Source: Pseudomonas sp. AN-1 (GTDB lineage Bacteria; Pseudomonadota; Gammaproteobacteria; Pseudomonadales; Pseudomonadaceae). From it: DNA of 64,000 bases. The notes below the pieces were generated by a model, which made no database searches, had not been told where the DNA came from, and was given only the letters and a program-made list of their open reading frames with translations. Below, in pieces: positions 33,802 through 41,250 of the stretch; the first letter of the stretch is position 1, and the number at the start of each line of letters is the position of its first letter. The translations under genes and the position numbers were made by a program. The stretch is from NCBI RefSeq assembly GCF_034057115.1, contig NZ_CP139195.1:1302001-1366000 (forward strand), written 5' to 3'.

Positions 33802-34449
33802 TCACCCCACCCGGCGCTGTGCAGGACGCAGCAGCCTTGCCCGGGCCAGAATCTCCAGAATCCTCACCACCACCCGCGCCAGCACGCGCTCGGCTGTGGC
33901 GCTGGCGTCGACGTCGCGCCAGACGATCCTGCCCAGCCCCAGTTCGTTCCCCCGCTCGCGCAGCTCCCGGTAGGCCGCCTGCATGGCGCGGATGCGCTCC
34001 GGCGTCTCGTCGTGCCGGCCGTAGCTGCGCTCGCAGCGCGCCTGCAGGCGCGCCAGCAACTGTGCCTGCGGCACCTGCAGCTGGATCACGTGATCCGGCA
34101 GGCCGATCAGGTGCTCCAGGATATTCACCCGCTCGATCCACTGGCGCTTCTCCCCGGCCGGCGCGCGCTCCCAGCGGGTGGCGTAGCTGGTCAGGATGCT
34201 GCGATCCCCCAGAATCAGGTCCACCTGCCGCTCCACATGGGCGGCATGGTGGTTGGAGCGCGCCGCATACAGCTGCTCGCGCAGGGCATCGTCGTCGCTG
34301 TTGGCGGCCAGCTCCTCCAGGGGATGCGGCAGCGGAATCGGCCGGGTCGGGCACAGCAGGGCCACGGATACGCCATAGGCGCGCAACCGCTCCACCAGAG
34401 TGCTCTTGCCAACCCCCTTGGGGCCTTCGATGGCGATGTACACAGGCAC
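33802..34449 (-). CDS. P-loop nucleoside/nucleotide kinase-like protein (thymidylate-kinase-like)
   Basis: 215 residues from a GTG at 34449, chosen because GGAGAG lies just upstream and the predicted promoter ends at 34478; a longer frame to 34515 would start upstream of that promoter. The P-loop IAIEGPKGVGKSTLVERLRA is at the start. LILGDRSILTSYATRWE is the DR motif of thymidylate or deoxynucleoside kinases, and a helix with QARCERSYGRHDET could be the lid. A role in nucleotide depletion or supply during phage attack is conceivable. It is the rightmost intact gene with the island promoter element. Confidence 0.72.
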   Translation of the reverse strand: MPVYIAIEGPKGVGKSTLVERLRAYGVSVALLCPTRPIPLPHPLEELAANSDDDALREQLYAARSNHHAAHVERQVDLILGDRSILTSYATRWERAPAGEKRQWIERVNILEHLIGLPDHVIQLQVPQAQLLARLQARCERSYGRHDETPERIRAMQAAYRELRERGNELGLGRIVWRDVDASATAERVLARVVVRILEILARARLLRPAQRRVG

Positions 34450-34477
34450 TGCTCTCTCCGAATGGCTGCATGTGCAC

Positions 34478-34519
34478 ATCTTGCTGGCCGTGCCAGCATG
34501 GCAACCGATTGGCAAGCTT
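34478..34519 (-). promoter_or_regulatory. island bipartite promoter element (minus direction)
   Basis: Minus strand: GCAAGCTTGCCA, then 26 bp, then CAAGAT (34483-34478), 29 bp before the GTG start of the kinase-like gene. Confidence 0.55.
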
Positions 34520-34548
34520 GCTGCCCCGGACCCGCAGGCCGATGCATC

Positions 34549-34700
34549 TCACCAGCCCGGATAGCGTTCCCAGATCGCCCGCCCCACTTCACTGCCGCCG
34601 CCGAGCTGTTCTATACGCCGCAGCGTTGGCTGCAGGCCTTCTTCGTGCAGCCTGAGCACCTGCTCGACGATCCGGCGGGGTTCCTCCACGCCGGGCTTGT
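34549..34700 (-). pseudogene. C-terminal fragment of an unidentified protein
   Basis: The minus frame ending at 34549 reads EEPRRIVEQVLRLHEEGLQP and later EVGRAIWERYPGW before the stop, a natural-looking C-terminus, but it is fused out of frame to an aldehyde dehydrogenase remnant. The source gene is not recognised. Confidence 0.4.
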
Positions 34701-34709
34701 CGCCGTGGG

Positions 34710-35080
34710 CAGCCAGTCGGCGACCACGGTCGGCTCGAAGAAAGCGCCGCCCAGGGCGTGGCGGCGGCCGCCGGCAAGGATGCGCTGGCTGGGCTTGGTC
34801 GCCGGGATCACGTCGCCGCGCACACGCTTGGCTTCCTCGGCGAACCACTGCAGGAAGGAGGCGGCGTAGTCGATCTCGCCACGGGCTTCGCTCAGCGGCT
34901 TGCCCTCCTCCAGGGTGATCAGGGTGGCTAGGTCTTCCTTGTGCTCCACCACCAGTTGGTACCAGCGGTTGACCACCTCGGAGCGGTGCTTGGCGGTGGT
35001 CTGGCTCCAGGCGCGGAGGGCTCGGTCGGCGGCCTCGATGGCGAACTCGGTCTCGGCCTTCTTGCACACCGGCAGCTCGG
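34710..35080 (-). pseudogene. aldehyde dehydrogenase remnant (GabD-like) with internal deletion
   Basis: The frame reads AIEAADRALRAWSQTTAKHR and EDLATLITLEEGKPLSEARG, then FAEEAKRVRGDVIPATKPSQ, the N-terminal part of succinate-semialdehyde-type dehydrogenases. It then jumps directly to AGGRRHALGGAFFEPTVV, which belongs some 200 residues later, so the catalytic core is missing. The fragment is joined in the same frame area to the dihydrodipicolinate-synthase-like remnant. No function expected. Confidence 0.7.
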
Positions 35081-35084
35081 CCAG

Positions 35085-35510
35085 CAGCGCGCCGGCTGCA
35101 CCTGCCAGTACAGGTCCATGGCCTCCTGCCACTGGCCGTTCTTCGCCAGCTGGAAGACCTTCGGGAAGTAGTCGCCCATCCACTGCGTGTAGCTGGTACC
35201 CGAGAACTGCAGGTCCATGAACTTCATCAGCGGGATCACGTCGCTCTCGATCGGGCAACTGATGATGGTTTCGCTGCCGAAGCGGTGGTAGGTCTCGATC
35301 AGGCCAGCCACGTGCGGGAAACCCTGCTCGGCCTTGATGGCGACGATGTTCGGGCAGTCGTCGAGCAGGTAGCGGATCAGCGCCGGCGACATGCCCTGCG
35401 GATGCACGCGCTCGAAGCCCCACAGCGGGATGGGGAACAGCATTACGGCCAGGTCGGTGGCGTCGCAGAAGGCTCGGGTGTAGTCGTAGATCTCCTGCTC
35501 GCCCCCTGCA
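35085..35510 (-). pseudogene. dihydrodipicolinate-synthase-family remnant
   Basis: The minus strand encodes EQEIYDYTRAFCDATDLAVM, LLDDCPNIVAIKAEQGFPHV and QFSGTSYTQWMGDYFPKVF, recognisable as the middle and C-terminal part of a DapA-family aldolase. The first ~130 residues and the very end are missing, and the reading frame continues into the aldehyde dehydrogenase fragment. It marks a recombination scar at the island edge. Confidence 0.7.
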
Positions 35511-35538
35511 GTCGCCCGGACTGAGCCGTCCCGCCGCT

Positions 35539-35876
35539 TCAGCGTTGCGCCGATGCTCGACTGGACAGACCTTTAGAACATACGGCCACCCCTTCCTCTT
35601 GGAATAGTTTGACGGCGCTCAGGGCATCCGGGTAGGGCTCAATGCTCTCTACCTCGGCCGTCAGCACGCAAGCAAGATCGCATCTGGAATAGCTATACCG
35701 AACGCTTGGGCTGCCTCGCGAATCCCCCACGGGTTGGTCAGGATGCGCCGGATATCGTCTGCCTGCGGCCGGCGCCCCTGTGCAATTCCGAGTTTGCTCT
35801 GACGCCGGTACGGGTGCTGGCCCGCCTGGATTTTCAGGAGCATTCCGAACGCATCGAAGATCACGGCCTTACTCAT
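35539..35876 (-). pseudogene. HAD-family hydrolase remnant, frameshifted and truncated
   Basis: Starts at the ATG at 35876 with MSKAVIFDAFGMLLKIQAGQ, the HAD nucleophile motif DAFG (first D kept). The first frame stops at 35661; the continuation ESIEPYPDALSAVKLFQEEG is in another frame down to 35539. So a frameshift near 35680 splits it, and the C-terminal half with the remaining catalytic residues is absent. It overlaps the upstream AbrB-like gene by 8 bp. Confidence 0.65.
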
Positions 35877-36219
35877 CAGCATCTGGCTCGTCATCGAACA
35901 TGCGGGAAGCCTCGCGCTCGCGCTTGAACGTCGACATCGCGAAGCTGAAGCAAGACTTGCACAGGCGCATACCCTCGGCCTCGCCGTCGCGCCACTGGGC
36001 CTGCAAGACGCCGTGGCCGGTCTCGGCAGTACTGGCATCGCACACGTCGCAGTGCACGACCTTCGTCAGCCGGATCGCCGTGCTGTCATTCGGATCAGAG
36101 AACAGCTCCAGGGTGTCACCCACGGTCAGGCCGGCGGCCTGGAGCAGGTCGTCGGGCAGCTCCAGGATCACATCGCCGCTGCCGTCGCCGGAGTCACGGG
36201 ATGTCAGTTTCCAGTGCAT
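35869..36219 (-). CDS. AbrB/SpoVT-like protein with zinc ribbon
   Basis: 116 residues from the ATG at 36219 with GGAGGTG upstream. The N-terminal DVILELPDDLLQAAGLTVGD is the swapped-hairpin AbrB/MazE fold. A CDVC ... CKSC pair (residues ~57-90) suggests zinc binding, and the tail is acidic. It lies in an operon-like overlap with a nucleotidyltransferase fragment upstream and the HAD remnant downstream. It may be an antitoxin- or regulator-type DNA-binding protein; it appears intact although its neighbours are broken. Confidence 0.6.
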   Translation of the reverse strand: MHWKLTSRDSGDGSGDVILELPDDLLQAAGLTVGDTLELFSDPNDSTAIRLTKVVHCDVCDASTAETGHGVLQAQWRDGEAEGMRLCKSCFSFAMSTFKREREASRMFDDEPDADE

Positions 36220-36392
36220 CGTTCACCTCCAGGATAGGAATGCCCTGCGATGTTGCGCAGCAGCGCCAGATTGCAGTGCGTATCCGGGTGCATCCACTCA
36301 TCCAGCCAAACCGGCAAGGGCGATACCCGGATGCCCACCTCCAGCAGCACATCGTAGGCAACGTCCGCCATTTCCAGCGCCGTAGGGGTAAT
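36204..36392 (-). pseudogene. nucleotidyltransferase (MNT-like) C-terminal fragment
   Basis: The minus frame ends ALEMADVAYDVLLEVGIRVS, PLPVWLDEWMHPDTHCNLAL, LRNIAGH, which matches the C-terminal half of small nucleotidyltransferase-fold proteins. The catalytic GSxxxG...DxD part that should precede it is absent; the frame upstream of about 36392 does not match. It overlaps the AbrB-like gene by 16 bp. Confidence 0.5.
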
Positions 36393-36783
36393 GCAGTGAT
36401 AGCGACCATCAGAAACAAGCCAGCAACAGCTGCCGGTAGTGCTGTGAAAAGCTGACCTGATAGCTCGGCTCGGCAGCGAAATCTCCCAGAGAGTAGGCGC
36501 CCGCCGAACCTGTCCTACGTTCCTGCCCTGACTCCTCCCCACTGCGACCATCGTCCTCGCTGACAGTCGCTCGGACGGCAATCGTGCAACTAGCCGATTA
36601 ACGAACGCTTTATACCCAGCCACTCAGCACAATCGCCTGGTCAATCCCCCACTCCGAAAGCCTCTGCGCCACCCGGCACAAGCCCTGAAAGTATTGCTCT
36701 AGAGAGGTTTTACGCCCCGCAGTCTGATCGCTCGGAGGAACGCCGTAGCACGTTCGCAGGGCGAGCCGCCTGATCGTGCGCTA
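36393..36783. other. intergenic debris at the island edge
   Basis: There is no complete gene. A minus-strand frame without start codon (36619-36783) encodes LRTCYGVPPSDQ and FQGLCRVAQRLSEWGIDQA and ends AIVLSGWV; it looks like a genuine C-terminus but is not identified. The remainder shows nothing I can name. Confidence 0.35.
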
Positions 36784-36812
36784 TTGACTGAATTAACTAG
36801 TTAGTACATTTT
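36784..36812 (+). promoter_or_regulatory. candidate promoter and operator of the aroQ operon
   Basis: TTGACT (36784-36789) as a -35 and TACATT/CATTTT about 15-17 bp later as a -10. A perfect 10-bp palindrome TAACTAGTTA (36794-36803) lies between them, where a repressor could block RNA polymerase. No regulator gene is adjacent. Confidence 0.45.
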
Positions 36813-36842
36813 TCTGGTCACTACCGGCACACCACCGGCGAC

Positions 36843-36854
36843 AAGAACAACAAC
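36843..36854 (+). promoter_or_regulatory. AACAACAA leader (possible Crc/Hfq site) before aroQ
   Basis: AAGAACAACAAC directly before the GGAGAG ribosome site. This A-rich every-third-base pattern is the known CA motif bound by Hfq-Crc in Pseudomonas for catabolite repression. Confidence 0.5.
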
Positions 36855-36867
36855 GGAGAGCGCGCGC

Positions 36868-37308
36868 ATGTCGCACCTGATCCTCGTCCTCAACGGTCCC
36901 AACCTGAACATGCTGGGCACCCGCGAACCTGCCACCTACGGCCATGAAACCCTCGCCGACGTCGAAGCCCTCTGCCAGCGCACCGCCGCCGAGCATGGCC
37001 TGGAAGTCGAGTTCCGCCAGACCAACCACGAAGGCCAACTGATCGACTGGATCCACCAGGCGCGCGGCCGCTGCGCCGGCATCCTGATCAATCCGGGCGC
37101 CTGGACGCACACCTCGGTGGCCATCCGCGACGCGCTGGTCGCCGCCGAGCTGCCGGTGATCGAGGTGCACCTCTCCAACGTGCACAAGCGCGAGGAGTTC
37201 CGTCACCACTCCTTCGTTTCCGGCGTCGCCGTCGGCGTGCTGTGCGGCTTCGGCAGCCACGGCTACCGCATGGGCCTGACCCACTTCGTCCACCTGCTCA
37301 ACGGTTGA
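36868..37308 (+). CDS. aroQ: type II 3-dehydroquinate dehydratase
   Basis: 146 residues. Family motifs are all present: [19 protein letters not shown] with the catalytic tyrosine, the [17 protein letters not shown] loop, and [18 protein letters not shown]. The enzyme interconverts 3-dehydroquinate and 3-dehydroshikimate. It is followed after 7 bp by a quinate/shikimate dehydrogenase and a TRAP transporter, so here it most likely serves quinate breakdown rather than aromatic amino acid synthesis. Leader with AACAACAA and palindromic operator upstream. Confidence 0.93.
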   Translation: MSHLILVLNGPNLNMLGTREPATYGHETLADVEALCQRTAAEHGLEVEFRQTNHEGQLIDWIHQARGRCAGILINPGAWTHTSVAIRDALVAAELPVIEVHLSNVHKREEFRHHSFVSGVAVGVLCGFGSHGYRMGLTHFVHLLNG

Positions 37309-37315
37309 GACCATC

Positions 37316-38167
37316 ATGACCCAGACCTCCAGCATCCTCGCCGGCCTGATCGGCGCCGGCATCCAGGCCTCGCGCACCCCCGCCCTGCACGAGCACGAGG
37401 GCGACGCCCAGGGCATCCGCTACCTGTACCGGCTGATCGACCTCGACCAGCTCGGCGTCACCAGCGCCGCCCTGCCCGAGCTGCTCGACGCCGCCCAGCG
37501 CCTGGGCTTCACCGGCCTGAACATCACCTTCCCGTGCAAGCAGGCGATCATCCCTCTGCTCGACGAGCTGTCGCCGGAAGCGCGCGGCATCGGCGCGGTG
37601 AACACCGTGGTGTTCGTGGACGGCAAGCGCGTCGGCCACAACACCGACTGCCTGGGCTTCGCCGAAGGCTTCCGTCGCGGCCTGCCGGGCGTGGCGCGCG
37701 AGCACGTGGTGCAGATGGGTGCCGGCGGCGCAGGTGCCGCAGTGGCGCATGCCCTGCTGCAGGAAGGCGTGCGCCAGCTGACCATCTTCGACGTCGAGCC
37801 GTCGCGCGCCGCCGAGCTGGCCGCCAGCCTCAACGCCAGCTTCGGCGCCGACCGCGCCCAGGCCGGCGGCGACCTGCCGTCCGCCATGGCCGAGGCCCAG
37901 GGCCTGGTCAACACCACTCCGGTGGGCATGGCCAAGCTGCCTGGCCTGCCACTGCCGGCCGAGCTGCTGCACGCCGACCTGTGGGTGGCGGAGATCATCT
38001 ACTTCCCGCTGGAAACCGAGCTGCTGCGCGCCGCCCGTGCCCTCGGCTGCCAGACCCTCGACGGCAGCAAGATGGCGGTGTTCCAGGCGGTCAAGGCGTT
38101 CGAGCTTTTCACCGGCCGCGCGGCCGATGCCGAGCGCATGCTGGCCCACTTCGCCAGCATGAGCTGA
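37316..38167 (+). CDS. quinate/shikimate dehydrogenase, NAD-type (AroE/QsuD-like)
   Basis: 283 residues. The substrate part has LIGAGIQASRTPALHEHEGD, NITFPCKQ with the catalytic lysine, and GHNTDCLGF with the catalytic aspartate. The Rossmann part has MGAGGAGAAVAHAL and IFDVEPSRA, whose acidic residue after the second strand favours NAD over NADP. This sequence type resembles catabolic quinate/shikimate dehydrogenases of the QsuD group. It would oxidise quinate to 3-dehydroquinate and shikimate to 3-dehydroshikimate. Second gene of the aroQ operon. Confidence 0.85.
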   Translation: MTQTSSILAGLIGAGIQASRTPALHEHEGDAQGIRYLYRLIDLDQLGVTSAALPELLDAAQRLGFTGLNITFPCKQAIIPLLDELSPEARGIGAVNTVVFVDGKRVGHNTDCLGFAEGFRRGLPGVAREHVVQMGAGGAGAAVAHALLQEGVRQLTIFDVEPSRAAELAASLNASFGADRAQAGGDLPSAMAEAQGLVNTTPVGMAKLPGLPLPAELLHADLWVAEIIYFPLETELLRAARALGCQTLDGSKMAVFQAVKAFELFTGRAADAERMLAHFASMS

Positions 38168-38276
38168 AACACGCCATAGGTGGCCGCCCCGGCGGCCACA
38201 CACACCGGGAGCTTGATCGCACCGGCAGGGAGTGCCATGCGCCGGCCAGCCCCGGGACAACCCAACGAGGTCAATC

Positions 38277-38837
38277 ATGAAAAAAATAGCCGACCTTTAC
38301 TTCCGCCTGCTCAAGCTGCTCATCGTGCTGTGCATGCTCGGCATGGTGGTGCTGGTCTTCGGCAACGTGGTCCTGCGTTATGCCTTCAACTCCGGAATCA
38401 GCGTCTCGGAAGAGCTGTCGCGCTGGTTCTTCGTCTGGATGGTGTTCCTCGGCGCGCTGGTCGCCCTCCGCGAACGTGCCCACCTCGGCCTCGACAGCCT
38501 GGTGAAGCGCCTGCCGCCGCTCGGCAAGCGCTTCTGCCTGGTGGTCGGCCACCTGCTCATGCTGTTCGTCACCTGGCTGATCCTCAGCGGCAGCTGGCAG
38601 CAGGCGCAGATCAACCTCGACGTAGTCGCCCCCGCCTCCGGCCTGTCGATGGCCTGGTTCTACGGCGTCGGCGTGGTGTTCGGCGTCAGCGCCGGGCTGA
38701 TCCTGCTCCATGAACTGTTCCTCGCCATCACCGGCCGCCTGAATCCCGACGAGCTGGTGACCCTCAAGGACGGCGAGGCCGCCGACGAAATCGAGCACCT
38801 GCATCACCAGCAAGCCGCTGCCGGGAGGAACGCCTGA
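38277..38837 (+). CDS. dctQ: TRAP transporter small membrane subunit (DctQ)
   Basis: 186 residues from the ATG at 38277. Four membrane helices; the RYAFNSGISVSEELSRWFFV segment is the conserved DctQ motif. A charged tail of ~35 residues rich in His, Glu and Gln follows the last helix. It overlaps dctM by one base (TGATG). With DctM and the binding protein DctP it imports organic acids using the sodium or proton gradient. The operon context points to quinate or shikimate. Confidence 0.88.
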   Translation: MKKIADLYFRLLKLLIVLCMLGMVVLVFGNVVLRYAFNSGISVSEELSRWFFVWMVFLGALVALRERAHLGLDSLVKRLPPLGKRFCLVVGHLLMLFVTWLILSGSWQQAQINLDVVAPASGLSMAWFYGVGVVFGVSAGLILLHELFLAITGRLNPDELVTLKDGEAADEIEHLHHQQAAAGRNA

Positions 38838-40117
38838 TGACCCTGACCATCTTCCTCGGTACCCTGCTCGGCAGCATGGCGCTGGGCATCCCGATCGCCT
38901 TCGCCCTGCTGCTGGTCGCCGTCGCGCTGATGCTGCACCTCGACCTGTTCGACGCGCAGATCATCGCCCAGAACCTGCTCAACGGCGCCGACAGCTTCCC
39001 GCTGATGGCCGTGCCCTTCTTCATGCTGGCTGGCGAGATCATGAATGCGGGCGGCCTGTCGCGGCGCATCGTCAACATCGCCATGGCCCTGGTCGGCCAC
39101 AAGCGTGGCGGCCTCGGCTACGTGGCGATCATCGCCTCCTGCCTGCTCGCCTCGCTGTCCGGCTCGGCGGTCGCCGACGCCGCGGCGCTGGCCGCCCTGC
39201 TGGTGCCGATGATGGTGCGCGCCGGCCACAGCCGCTCGCGTTCGGCCGGCCTGATCGCCGCCGGCGGCATCATCGCGCCGATCATCCCGCCGAGCATCGG
39301 CTTCATCGTCTTCGGCGTCGCCTCCGGGGTATCGATCTCCAAGCTGTTCATGGCCGGCATCGTGCCGGGGATCATGCTCGGCGCCGCGCTGGCGGTGGTC
39401 TGGTGGTTCGTCTCGCGCAGCGAGAACGTCGAGATGCCGCCCAAGCGCTCGCGCCAGGAAGTGCTGCGCGCCCTGCTCGACGGCAGCTGGGCCATGGGCC
39501 TGCCGGTGATCATCATCTTCGGCCTCAAGTTCGGCATCTTCACCCCGACCGAAGCCGCGGTGGTCGCCGCCGTCTACTCGCTGTTCGTCTCCGTGGTGAT
39601 CTACCGCGAGCTGAAGCTCGGCGACCTCTACGAGGTGGTCATCTCCGCCGCGCGCACCACCTCGGTGGTGATGTTCCTGGTCGCCGCCGCGATGGTCTCC
39701 TCCTGGCTGGTCAACATCGCCGACCTGCCGGGCCAGCTGGCCGGCCTGCTCGAGCCGTTCATGGACAACCCGACCGCCCTGCTGCTGGTGATCATGCTGC
39801 TGATCGTCATGGTGGGCATGGTGATGGACATGACCCCGGCGATCCTGATCCTCACCCCGGTGCTGATGCCCGCCGTCACCCAGGCCGGCATCGACCCGGT
39901 GTACTTCGGCGTGCTGTTCATCATCAACACCTCGATCGGCCTGATCACCCCGCCGGTGGGCACCGTGCTCAACGTGGTGTGCGGCGTCTCCAAGCTGAAG
40001 ATGGAAGAGATCGTCCGCGGCGTCGGCCCCTTCCTGATCGCGCAACTGATCGTGCTGTTCCTGCTGGTGCTGTTCCCCGAGCTGGTCACCGTGCCGATGA
40101 AGTACCTCGCCGGCTGA
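38837..40117 (+). CDS. dctM: TRAP transporter large membrane subunit (DctM)
   Basis: 426 residues with about 12 hydrophobic segments. PLMAVPFFMLAGEIMNAGGL and the GGIIAPIIPPSIGFIVFG reentrant-loop region are conserved in DctM, as is TSIGLITPPVGTVLNVVCG in the second repeat. It forms the elevator-type transport channel and is coupled to dctQ by a one-base overlap. The 50-bp gap before dctP has its own leader with an AACAACAA motif. Confidence 0.92.
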   Translation: MTLTIFLGTLLGSMALGIPIAFALLLVAVALMLHLDLFDAQIIAQNLLNGADSFPLMAVPFFMLAGEIMNAGGLSRRIVNIAMALVGHKRGGLGYVAIIASCLLASLSGSAVADAAALAALLVPMMVRAGHSRSRSAGLIAAGGIIAPIIPPSIGFIVFGVASGVSISKLFMAGIVPGIMLGAALAVVWWFVSRSENVEMPPKRSRQEVLRALLDGSWAMGLPVIIIFGLKFGIFTPTEAAVVAAVYSLFVSVVIYRELKLGDLYEVVISAARTTSVVMFLVAAAMVSSWLVNIADLPGQLAGLLEPFMDNPTALLLVIMLLIVMVGMVMDMTPAILILTPVLMPAVTQAGIDPVYFGVLFIINTSIGLITPPVGTVLNVVCGVSKLKMEEIVRGVGPFLIAQLIVLFLLVLFPELVTVPMKYLAG

Positions 40118-40143
40118 CCCCGAAAACCCTGTCGACCCCAACC

Positions 40144-40152
40144 AACAACAAG
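40144..40152 (+). promoter_or_regulatory. AACAACAA leader (possible Crc/Hfq site) before dctP
   Basis: AACAACAAG followed by the AGAAAGG ribosome site, 15 bp before the dctP start. Confidence 0.5.
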
Positions 40153-40167
40153 AGAAAGGCCACAGAC

Positions 40168-41187
40168 ATGACCAAACTGCTGAAAACCCTGCTCGCCACC
40201 GCCTGCGCCGCCGGCGTGCTGTTCGCCGGCGCCGCCAGCGCCGCCGAGATCAAGGAGCGCACCCTGCGTTTCGCCTTCCAGAACGTCAAGGATCACCCGC
40301 AGGGCCAGGGCGCGCAGAAGTTCGCCGAGCTGGTCAGCGAGAAGTCCGGCGGCAAGATCAAGGTGCGCCTGTTCGCCGGCGGCACCCTGGGCGGCGACCT
40401 GCAGACCGTGTCCGCGCTGCAGGGCGGCACCCTCGACCTGACCGTGCTCAACTCCGGCATCCTCGCCGCTCAGGTACCGGAATTCGCCATGCTCGACTTC
40501 CCCTACCTGTTCAACAACACCGCCGAGGCCCATGCGGTGATCGACGGCGAGGTCGGCCAGCAGCTGCACTCGCGCTTGGAGAGCAAGGGCCTGATCGGCC
40601 TCGGCTACTGGGACCTGGGCTTCCGCAACCTGACCAACAGCAAGCACCCGGTGACCAAACCGGAAGACATGCAGGGCCTGAAGATCCGCGTGATCCAGTC
40701 GCCGATCTACCTGGAAACCTTCAAGGCGCTCGGCGCCAACCCGGTGCCGATGCCCTTCCCCGAGGTCTACACCGGGCTGGAGCAGCGCACCGTGGACGGC
40801 CAGGAGAACCCCTACACCGTGATCCTCGGCAGCAAGTTCCACGAGGTGCAGAAGTACCTGTCCTCCACCAACCACATCTACAACCCGCAGTCGTTCGTCA
40901 TCGGCCAGAAGACCTGGCAGAAGCTGAGCAACGACGAGCAGGCGCTGATCCGCGAAGCGGCCAGCGAAGCGCAGACCTACCAACGCGAGATTACCGAGAA
41001 GGCGCAGAGCGCGGCGCTGGACAAGCTCAAGCAGGGAGGCATCGCCGCCAACGAGATCGCCCCGGCCGAGATCGACCGCTTCCGCGAGAAGGTCAAGCCG
41101 GTGGTCGAGCAGTTCGCCAAGGATCTCGACCCGGCGCTGGTCAAGGCCATGTACGAATCCATCGACAAGGTGCGCGCCGGCCAGTGA
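40168..41187 (+). CDS. dctP: TRAP transporter periplasmic binding protein (DctP)
   Basis: 339 residues with a signal peptide of ~26 residues (TKLLKTLLATACAAGVLF, cleavage near AASA-AEI). The RFAFQNVKDHPQGQGAQKF start and the GLKIRVIQSPIYLETFKALG region with its conserved arginine are DctP hallmarks; the arginine usually binds the ligand's carboxylate. DGQENPYTVILGSKFHEVQK follows. As last gene of the aroQ operon it probably binds quinate, shikimate or a relative. A strong terminator follows. Confidence 0.9.
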   Translation: MTKLLKTLLATACAAGVLFAGAASAAEIKERTLRFAFQNVKDHPQGQGAQKFAELVSEKSGGKIKVRLFAGGTLGGDLQTVSALQGGTLDLTVLNSGILAAQVPEFAMLDFPYLFNNTAEAHAVIDGEVGQQLHSRLESKGLIGLGYWDLGFRNLTNSKHPVTKPEDMQGLKIRVIQSPIYLETFKALGANPVPMPFPEVYTGLEQRTVDGQENPYTVILGSKFHEVQKYLSSTNHIYNPQSFVIGQKTWQKLSNDEQALIREAASEAQTYQREITEKAQSAALDKLKQGGIAANEIAPAEIDRFREKVKPVVEQFAKDLDPALVKAMYESIDKVRAGQ

Positions 41188-41209
41188 GTTCACGGCAGTC
41201 CCCTTCCTG

Positions 41210-41246
41210 ACAACGCCCCCTGCCGTCCGCCGGCAGGGGGCGTTGT
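41210..41246. terminator. bidirectional terminator between dctP and the isomerase gene
   Basis: A perfect 16-bp stem (ACAACGCCCCCTGCCG and its complement) with a TCCGC loop, followed by TCGTTC. It lies between convergent genes and can end transcription on both strands. Confidence 0.85.
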
Positions 41247-41250
41247 TCGT

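Noticed and set aside
33619-34869. 416-codon plus-strand open frame over array 4 and the kinase gene
   Set aside because: Starts in a CRISPR spacer and runs antisense to the kinase-like gene, which has a P-loop and ribosome site.
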